From the NCBI RefSeq assembly GCF_945859685.1, contig NC_079149.1, positions 55,632,991 through 55,696,990 on the forward strand: DNA of 64,000 nucleotides, given 5' to 3'. Positions 55,700 to 64,000 of this stretch are shown here, in pieces (position 1 is the first letter of the stretch; the number at the start of each line of letters is the position of its first letter). The position numbers and the translations under genes are program-made. The notes under the pieces were generated by a model that did no database searches, was not told the DNA's origin, and saw only the letters and a list, made by a program, of their open reading frames with translations. The stretch is from Eupeodes corollae. Taxonomy: Eukaryota; Arthropoda; Insecta; Diptera; Syrphidae.

Positions 55700-56680
55700 T
55701 AAGTTAAAACATAACACATCCTTTTCCAATAAATTCTATGTTGGTTTTGCAAGGTTCAAATCATTGTCTTCTAGATACAGTTTAAATGAGTTTAGGATCT
55801 TACTTAGACTTAGTTTTTCAATGCTGATTTAGCACCTTGTAAAACCAAGTGCTAGTTAATCCTGATATAGAGTTAACTTACGGGGGTTTATTGTTAACTT
55901 TATGAGTGATATTATAGTTTGTTATCACTCAAAAGTTATCAATTCAGTTGTCAAAAAACTATCGAAATCAATAGATTTTTATATTTTTGTTGACAACCGT
56001 TGTTTTTAATCTCATTTTTTTTTATTATTCAAAATAAATTAAGGATTCTCCAAATAAATTAAAACGTTCTGGTAGGTCTTTTTCGTCTCAAAAGAGTTAA
56101 ACTCAATCATTCAGTACAGAGTCTAAATATAACAAAAAAATATTCATTGTTCAGCACAAATAAATAAAAAAAAACTTTTCAATTACAATTTCAGTATCTG
56201 TCAAAAACATTTTTATTTAAACCTGAGTTAACTCACCAAATTTGAAGGGTTCACTCAGAGTTAACTGCACGAGATTATAATAGACTGAAACTCATGTTTC
56301 AGGAGTAACCTCGAGTGTAACTCTAAAACTAGGATGATCTTGCACTGAAAAATAGGGCCTTAGTTTTCGTTATTTTTCATTAATTATGATATGACTAATT
56401 GTGCTTCATTTAACTCTCCGATGTTTTCAAAAGACTGGAAACAAGTTTTTGAATAATTCGATTTAGAGTTAAGTTTTAGTGCTGATTCCGAATTCACACT
56501 CCTATTTTAATTGTGCGCTTAAACTCAGAAATATCCGTTTTTGACATTATTTTTATATTTTTTAGACTAGAAATTCTTTTTCTGTTAAGAACCGTTTTAG
56601 CATTAACACTTCAGCATTCTTTAAGGGTTTATTTATGGAAAGTGAAGACTCATAAGGAATGAGTTTTTTTTAGAAAAATA
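55700..56680 (+). repeat. Long repeat family D, fullest uninterrupted copy
   Basis: It includes the site CTAGATACAGTTTAAATGAG (55781-55800), which is uninterrupted here but holds the SINE in the 4835 copy. It also has TTTTTGAATAATTCGATTTA, CTGATTCCGAATTC, AGAACCGTTTTAGCAT and CTTCAGCATTCTTTAAGGG. An extra segment at about 55860-56340 is not seen in the other D copies and may be a further insertion. Confidence 0.7.
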
Positions 56681-56699
56681 AATTATACACAAATATTGT

Positions 56700-57795
56700 A
56701 GCCGAAGAATTAGCGGAGGCCTTGACTGCTACTAAGCAGATATTACCGCCATCCAAGAAATACGATAGGATGCGCCGGGCAAAAAGAGGATGAAAAACTG
56801 CTATATTTACTATGCTCATTGCTACGTAGAAAACCAACAACGCTTATTTGGATGCGGCTCTGTCATTAGAGCCAGACATAGGCAACAAGTTTAGAGCTAT
56901 AGTTGCATAATACGCGCACATGCCCCACATCCTCACATAAGAGAAGGATGACAACACCAAGAATATGTTTTTCGAGCTCTTGGAAAAATCAGATGTTGGC
57001 GATTTGAATGCCAAGCTTGGAAGAGAAGACATTTTTGGTGGAATAATCGGGAAAAACAGCCAGCACGACAACACTTCCAATTTCAGGCTTATCGACTAAG
57101 TTGCGGGCGAAACGTCATGGTAGCTAGTATGCGACTCGAACAACTACCTAGTTGTTGCCAAGGTAGCACTTCGGGTTTTGTGACCCAATACAAAACAGAG
57201 AGATGCTGGAAATGATACAACGTCGAACGGCTCTAATCGCAAGAGATCGCCAAATCCTTCTCCGACCGAGCCACAAGTATAATGTAAAAAAAACTAGTAG
57301 CAACATTGCCAAGATGCAATCAGAGAAGCCGCCTCCGACACGCTACATCTCAAGCAGCCACAAACAAGAAACCCCTGGTTTTTTGGGGAGTGTCGGCAGG
57401 CAAATATAGCCAAACAACAGGCACGCAAGTCGGCCGGCGCTGCATAGGAGAACTAGAGCTCCTATGCAGGCTAGAAAGCAATTGAATAGCAAAAACCCTC
57501 TCGCGAACGACCAAAGTGACAGTGTATAAGCCCCTTACCATCCCCGTTCTGCTATAATTTGCAGAAATATGCAGAAAAATTCTTCAAGTGATCAACGGTC
57601 ACGTATGCATAGAATGTGAGTTGAGGAGAATATGGAACAACGAGATATACGAGCTGTATAACAACGTAGACTTAGCCAGAAGGGTAAAAGTCCAATGAAT
57701 AAGACGGCTGGGTCATGTAGATCGCATGAAAACAAATGCATCTAGCTAGGGACCGAGCAATTTAGAGAAGTTTGTTGGGTGAGGTCCTAGTTCCT
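56700..57795 (+). mobile_element. Non-LTR retrotransposon with endonuclease, RT core deleted
   Basis: Broken frames give the APE-type endonuclease: DITAIQEIR followed by a stop in place of Trp (near 56735), YAHCYVENQQRLFGCGSVI (near 56808-56865), then DDNTKNMFFELLEK and GDLNAKLGRE (56950-57030). Next come NTSNFRLID and NNYLVVAKVAL (57140-57170). After the linker (NPWFFGECRQAN near 57372) the sequence passes directly to post-RT parts: VYKPLTIPVLL near 57522, ELRRIWNNEIYELYNNVDLA near 57613 and LGHVDRM near 57710. The catalytic RT core is missing. The 3' end adjoins a mariner M1 copy. Confidence 0.8.
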
Positions 57796-57799
57796 AGGC

Positions 57800-58252
57800 C
57801 AAAGCCAATAAATAAAGGCAGCCCCAAAGAAAAGTCTAGAGGCGTTAAATCGCATGAACGAGACGGCCAATAGATTGGCCCATTTCTTGAGATAACGCGC
57901 TCATCAAACTGATTCTTCAATAAATCGTCTGTAGCTGGAAACTAAGATGAATAAAGTGGTATGAGCGATGCAGACTCAGATTTTGAAATTAACTTGTTAT
58001 TACCAGTCTACTACATATATAAGGCCAGAACTACGACCGAAAATTGGAGTTAACGTTCTTACAAGTTGCGGTCATCAACTCCGAATTAAGGCAGACGTTT
58101 TTTTAAAAATTGACAGACGTTCCTCATTCGTGAACTTTACCATGATGAAAATGTTGAATTTACTGCATAAATTTACATTAAAAGTTCGATGATTAGCGAA
58201 AAGGTGTGTTCGAAAACTGAATTCAAAGTTAAATTCAAGTCCCTATTGGAAA
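57800..58252 (-). mobile_element. Mariner family M1 copy, internal deletion
   Basis: On the minus strand it starts with GGGTTTTCCAATAGGGACTT (58252-58233). It has an ATG at 58145 giving MVKFTNEERLSIFKK and then TLTPIFGRSS. After an internal deletion it shows DLLKNQFDERVISRNGP-like remnants and the third catalytic block around 57860-57840 (CDLTPLDF in a broken frame). The first and second Asp blocks are missing. The 3' terminal repeat was not found next to the LINE. Confidence 0.7.
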
Positions 58253-59483
58253 ACCCTATAGTTGTAAGCAAGTTGCTTAGTCGTACAGACTGTATAACAA
58301 CAAGCTTTGCTTTTGAACAGTGTCTCTAAAAAATGTTTAAAATTTAACACCTGCATTTCCTTATTAGAAGAGCCTTTGCTATCGATTTTTCATAATCGAT
58401 AACTTTAGCTATGCATTTTTACTTTCATAACTAAAGCTAATTTTAAATACTATGTTATATTCTGTTAAAATATTGTATTAAGTCAATTAATCTTGTCAAA
58501 TTTCGTTAAAACCTTCTAGAATTCCACAAAATATACAAGACAAAAATGACGTAGCACTTAACCCAGTAATAAGATTTATTGTTTCCAAAACAAACTTTTT
58601 TGTGTGTGTTTTATATAGGCTTTCAAAATATGTATTTATCTGATGACATTTAAATTGAATTTTTGTTATGAACTTCGTTTATGTCGTTCGACATTTCGCA
58701 GTGATTCAGATTTTCTCTATTTACTACTTAAGAGTAGCGGCCTGTCGAAAGTATCATTTTCAAAATTCATAGAGGTATAATTATTGGTTATTTTTATGTA
58801 GGGTAGGTATACATGTGTATTTTTACAGCTAGATATATGTACATACATAACTATGCGAATAATAGTTAAGCTAAGTTTATGTTCCTTCCGGCAGCATTTT
58901 TCTTTACGAGATTAATGACGCATTTACTATAAACATTACTCGTAGATTTATTTACAACAAAAACTTAGATAAAATACAAAAGTTACGTAATTTAGGTATT
59001 TGCAAATATCTATCTACGTATCGGTATCGCATTTAATATGGGAAGAAAGCCAAATATTTGCTTTTTATTTCATTTTATTTTATTTTTTTCAATATAGCAG
59101 CAACAAAATGACGCACCATTAGACACATACCTACTTTGTTTTTAGTTTAGATTAACGATTAAATACCTTTTGATGATGTCAGAAAGCATTGTATTTTTAT
59201 ACGTACATATGTAGATATACATTTTTGTATACTTAAAAACTTTAAGTTTGAACAAGAGTAAAGTTGTTAACTTTCAAATTAGGTAAGTTAAAATTTGCTT
59301 ATATGGGTAAAAATAAACTTATTATTTAATGATTACTCCGTAAATTGACATGTTTGGAATTTAATTTTAACAAGTACAAGACAAATCTCCGTTGGTGTTA
59401 TGAGACTTACTACTTGAACGTTTAAGTCTTGAATGAAGAGGTTGAATATGCTTACTCAAAAATTCCTTACTTCCACAATTTTA
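58253..59483. other. No feature recognised
   Basis: AT-rich DNA without conserved frames or family matches. Confidence 0.5.
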
Positions 59484-60392
59484 CGGGTTATCCATTTTGC
59501 GGTTTAAAAAGTATAGTTCTGGAATTTGTTAAACCAATTTTTCTTCCAGTTGACATTTACGAAAATGGATCGCTTAGCTATCGAACAACGCATAGAAATT
59601 GTTAAAACCTATTACAAAAATGGTGATTCTGTCACAGCTTCTTTAATAGGAGATTTTGGTTTACATAATCGTCCAACTACGCAAGCAATTGTGAAGAAAT
59701 TTGAAAAGAATGGATTGGTTACAGATATCATAACACTAAAAATATCGCTGCTGTAAGTGGACGTATTACTGAAGACCTGAATGTGTCGATTCCTCGTCGT
59801 TCTCAGAAATTAAGTCTGTCTAAGGGCACATTATGCGTATTTTGATTTAAATCGACACCTTACATCTATATTAATACCAGCTCACACAACAACTGAAACC
59901 AGCTAACCTTTCACAACGTCGTAGATACGTTTGATGGGTTCTTGACCAACTTTTCGGTGGACGGCGATTTTTAGAAAATCAAGACGGTGTCATATGCCAC
60001 ACAATTCGAGCGAATATTTCTTTATTACAAGAGACATTTTCTGGCCACGTAATTTCTCGTCGTGGCGATATCAACCAAGATCATGCGATTTGACACCGCT
60101 GGACTTTTTTTTTTGTGGGGCTATGCGAAAGATTGTATTTTTGCCTATAACTCTTGGGCAATTAAAACCCGACATTCGCCAAGCTACCTCCCAATATGTG
60201 CCAAAAAGTGGTCGAAAAAACCTTAAAAAATCGATGCTTGCAACAATTCACATGGTGGTCATTAAATGATGTAATGTTTCACACATAATGTCAACGTTCA
60301 AACTTTATAATGAAAAAGAAATATCATAACAGAAATATTGTCTATGTGTTTTATTTACGTTTACTTTTGAAACCGCAAAATGGATAACCTTG
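59484..60392 (+). mobile_element. Mariner family M2, internally deleted copy with TA duplication
   Basis: The ends are GGGTTATCCATTTTGCGGTT (from 59485) and inverted AAGGTTATCCATTTTGCGGT (from 60391), flanked by TA at 59482-59483 and 60393-60394. The transposase starts at ATG 59565 (MDRLAIEQRIEIVKTYYKNG, then FGLHNRPTTQAIVKKFEKNG). After a frameshift it gives NIAAVSGRITEDLNVSIPRR and SQKL. The second (QDGVICHT, near 59980-60000) and third (SCDLTPLDFFF, near 60086-60115) catalytic blocks remain, and the C-terminus ends near 60269. The block with the first Asp is deleted, which explains the 909-bp length. The element is inactive. Confidence 0.9.
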
Positions 60393-60394
60393 TA

Positions 60395-61744
60395 TTTCAA
60401 GGACCTTACAAAAACTTTCTATTTCAACTTTTGCCTAAAGTGTTTTAAATCTGGAAACGCAAACTGAAAAAGGTGTTAAACATTGTATTCCCACACCGAT
60501 ACCACCAACAGCATCATGTTGAACATTTCCTCTTCCACAATATGTACTTATATATGTATAAAGTAATTGCAAAATGCAGACACCTATCCCCTGTCAGTCA
60601 GTGAGTCAGTGTTGAACTTCCCTATTGCTATATTTATAACTACCGATGTGAATAAAAGTGATTTATTATTGTATAAAGTTCAGAAAATCCCAATACACAA
60701 TTTCAAAGAATCCATTTAAATATTACACTCGAAGAACCACTCAGATCTTTTTCATCAACATCAACATCACATCACCAACCCCTTCTCCCTAGGGCCTGTA
60801 TATACATAAGTATGAAATGGAGATACAAATAAAAAATAAAGAAAAAAACACATCTCTAGTTGGTTAAATGTTATATAGTGGGAAGACCTTTTAATGTTTA
60901 TTAAAATCTCACTAACCGCAACAATAAAAGCCTCTTTTTCAATTATGCAAGACTTCAGTTATCGGGCCAACACCGCACCTGATGAAGCAACATATCTGCA
61001 AACAAGCTATAACAATTAAAACCAACTTATACTCTACAGTACAGTATATAGTACATATACCCCAACCCCATATTATATCCAACCAACCTGGAAGCATCAG
61101 ACCCAACAAAGGGTGCTTAATCAAATTTACCACCATTCGTCGTCGCCTGACTGGATATTATGATGGGACGGGGGTTTAAATGGCATGGAATGGAATAGCT
61201 ATGTTTAGTGGGGTAAGTGACGAAACCTTCATATCAATTCATCACACATTCAGGTGATATTGATTGGTGCAACCCTTTTCCCATGCCGATGTCGATAGTT
61301 CATAAAAAAATAAAAAATAACTGTAGCTAAAAACTGTCATGAAAGTCTCTTGGCATACTTTCAAAATACAGTATGTAAAAAATGGCAACAATAACGAACA
61401 TAAATGATATACCAGTGTGGTCAGTTTCTATAACATATTTTATTTAGATAGAACTTAATTTAGCATTCACAAAGAAAATGCATAATCTAGGGGTTTAAGC
61501 GAAACTGGCTACTTGAACAGTTTTGACAAGGAAAGACATTGTGGTTTAAAGCACATCACATTCACGATGTACGGCTAAAAAACGAATCTCTGAAAGTTCG
61601 GCCTTTTTTGTATTATCTTCAACTAGTTTATAGGTTAGCAGTATAATTATGAGCGGTCGTGTGTAATACGATATAGAACTTCTAAAGAAATTTAATTTGT
61701 TTAAATGTTTACTATCCGATTTTGAACCGGGACCTTAAAACTTT
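60395..61744. other. Less AT-rich unique stretch, function unknown
   Basis: The part 60480-61200 is noticeably richer in C and in CA/CC dinucleotides than the rest of the window and has no repeat partner here. Frames are short and without motifs. It may be unique non-coding or regulatory DNA, or a UTR exon of a neighbouring gene. This is not resolved. Confidence 0.4.
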
Positions 61745-61985
61745 AAATTTAAATTTTTGTTCGTATAAACTTCGAGGTGACAAATATTTTTTTTTTTTAG
61801 TTTTTTTTTTAATTTATAAAAATTACCGTTGATTCGATTTTTGAACAAAAATATACACGGTACAATATATAATACAAAATGTAATTCAAGTCTCTAACAA
61901 TGTTGGTTTGTGAGTTATTTAGGGTTAACCACCATTTTCACCTTTTTTTTAAATTGCTATGGTAAAAAAAAGCCCCAACCAATTT
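61745..61985 (+). repeat. Long repeat family A, partial copy
   Basis: It shares the segment with CGGTACAATATATAATACAA, TCAAGTCTCTAACAATGTTG, AGGGTTAACCACCATTTTCA and TTGCTATGGTAAAAAAAAGC with the copies at 34730-34840 and 46080-46190. It ends before the TCTTTCTGC block. Confidence 0.65.
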
Positions 61986-63679
61986 ACGATAAGATAAAAA
62001 GTCATGGTACCAAACTTAACAGAAACTTGTTTTAATCCAATCCAAGAACAATTTTAGTATGTGTACCTATTCAGTGGACTCAAATAACATATTTAGTTTT
62101 TTTTAGTAGAAAGCTTTCCAAATCGGCCAAAGAAAAACTGCTGATTGTTTTTAGATATTCCTTTGGAAAATCTTTTCTTAACATCTTAAAAGAGTAATTA
62201 ACACCAAACGATTCCGCGAAAACCCTCAACATTTGGAAAAAATGTAAAAAGTATTTTCAAAAATGTTTGTGCGTATTCAGTTGAAGCGAAGTGTATTTAA
62301 ACAGCAATGTTTGCAAATAGTTTTTTTTCAGATTTTTTTAAGATTAAGCAAAAAAGGGACTGATACATTTTTTTCCATCCAAGATTTTTCTTTATTTTAC
62401 CCATTTGTCGCGTCCATTCTGTCTGCATCTCGATTTCTTTAAGAATTTTTGTTATTAAACTTAGATTTTAAAACTTGTAAGGTATATTTATCCTGCATTA
62501 TAAAATGTGTTAGCGGTTTTTTGAGTAAATGATTCTTTTCCATCTTCAGGGGTATTATAAAATATGTTTAAAGAATTGAATAATTAAGTACCAAATTATT
62601 AAAACTATAAATTTACATTGTTTTTAGCTTTTGAAAATTGTTTTTTTTGCCAACTTTCTTTGGGAATTCCAACAGAAATAGAAACTATATTACCCTTATG
62701 GTTCTGAAGGTCCAAAGGTCAAGATTAAGTTTAATTCAAATCCCAAAACTCTCATTTACATCTTTGTTCTTTTCGAATTATTGGTCAACATGAAAATTAT
62801 ATATTGAGAAGCAACGTAAGTACTGTTCAGCTAGTAAATAAAAACTTAAATTTCAAATAAAAACATTTGTATGTATCATACCAAGTTTGACTGAAAGCGA
62901 TAGGAATTTTTCTTAAACCAATCCAATGTAGAAAATGAATTTTAAAAAAACATTTGCAGTATAAAAGACTGTGAAATAATGTTGAATGTAAGTATTTCTC
63001 TTCAGGGTTTGAAATGTTTTTATTTTTAAACATTATACAATATCAGTTGTGCTACTAACTATTCTAAAATAAACAATACTTTTTTCTGTGTGTTAGTTAA
63101 ATTCACATTCGAATAAAAATAAAGTTTGGAATGAAAATAATAATGATACAAAAATGTATAAATAGACAAACAATTGGTTACGCACGTTTTGCCTATTACC
63201 ACCTGATATGTTTGATTACGTGATTAAAATAATAATAAAAGAAAAATTCTATGCAACATTCCTATGCTTTATAATAGATTAAGTAAAAGAGGTGACTGTA
63301 AAAAAGATTTATTTTATGTATATTTAAAATTAAAACAAAAGAAGAAGCTGCATATAAAGCCGATTAAAATCAATAAAGTTTTTCTTCATTTTGTTTTAAG
63401 CTGAAGCTCTATTTATGTATGCTTAAACCGTGACTTTTATTTTGTATAGACAATAAATACCATAGGTTTTTTTTTAAATGCGTTTGGATTAAATATAGAA
63501 ATAAATAATAACTTATTTCTAATTAGATTGGTAGGAACATTGAGAGAGTAAAGAATAGATTTTGAATAATACTAAATTCTAGGAAGAGGAAATAAAAATC
63601 AATTTATTTTTTATTTTTAAATTTTGTAATTATTGTATGTATGTGTATATTTGTTTTTCTTATTGGCGTTATTTGGGCA
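61986..63679. other. No feature recognised
   Basis: AT-rich sequence with poly(T) and poly(A) runs. No conserved frame was found. Confidence 0.5.
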
Positions 63680-64000
63680 AATGTCACTTTAGTAGCTGTC
63701 ATGTTTCGACATTCGACAAGTAAGGACTACCAAAAATCTGCATGAATGTGGATTTATTGTATTGGACATTGGACGACGTTTATTTTTATCAAGACGTTGC
63801 TATAAAAGCAAAGAAAGAGTCGCAACTTTGCAAAAAACATTTGCTGACATTGTTCACTGTCGCAGAAGTGAGACACAATTAATAACCGAGATCTTCTGAT
63901 TTAACACCTTTAGACATCTCCTTAAACGTCACGTAAAATAAGGTTCATGCCAATGTTCCACAATTCATAAAACTACAATTCTTGCTGAGTCAGACATCGG
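63680..64000 (+). mobile_element. Mariner transposase relic running off the window end
   Basis: Plus-strand frames give LDDVYFYQDVA near 63770-63800, the second catalytic Asp block with QDG changed to QDV. Then come PRSSDLTPLDIS near 63888-63923, the third block with its Asp kept, and NKVHANVPQFIKL near 63940-63970. The order and spacing fit a mariner C-terminal half with an internal deletion. The 3' end lies beyond position 64000. Confidence 0.7.

Overview
The window looks like a piece of an AT-rich, intron-rich insect genome, most likely a non-Drosophila fly. The signs are GT/AG introns, a recognisable Gdap2-type gene split over many short exons, and a dense load of mariner, Tc1, non-LTR (LINE) and tRNA-derived SINE relics. 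No bacterial genes, operons, CRISPR arrays, rRNA genes or free-standing tRNA genes were seen. Most short open frames in the window are chance frames in AT-rich or repeat sequence.

Two genes can be supported, both on the minus strand. The main one is a Gdap2 orthologue (macro domain plus CRAL-TRIO protein). Eight coding exons can be joined in a single frame from the ATG at 48657 down to 33608. They encode about 360 residues: the N-terminal region, the whole macro domain and the linker. The C-terminal CRAL-TRIO exons were not found in the window. Its introns of 7.1, 4.7 and 1.9 kb are filled with repeats. The second gene is represented by one 42-codon first coding exon (8020-7893) with a clean donor site. 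It continues leftwards, so the first 7.9 kb are probably its first intron.

The rest is repeat landscape. Three mariner families still show TA-flanked or terminal inverted repeats (25410-26607, 59484-60392, and a family with copies at 16094, 20447, 29751 and 58252), and almost all copies carry internal deletions. An irritans-like mariner relic lies at 3.8-4.5 kb and two Tc1-like relics at 32.6-33.3 and 52.8-53.3 kb. Non-LTR elements include a rather young 5'-truncated copy (38.07-39.59 kb) inserted head-on into an older LINE, and an endonuclease-bearing LINE with its RT core deleted (56.7-57.8 kb). SINE copies sit at 4.9, 22.5 and 42 kb, two with exact 12-bp target duplications. Four families of long AT-rich non-coding repeats recur, called A, B, C and D here. 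A 73-copy pure TTATC array lies at 40.08-40.44 kb.

No convincing new biological system was found. The observations most worth a second look are the three-layer nested insertion at 4.8-6.0 kb, the uncharacterised repeat families A-D (including a 750-bp inverted pair 22 kb apart), the missing 3' half of Gdap2 with another gene's first exon downstream on the same strand, and the degenerate phosphate loop of the Gdap2 macro domain.
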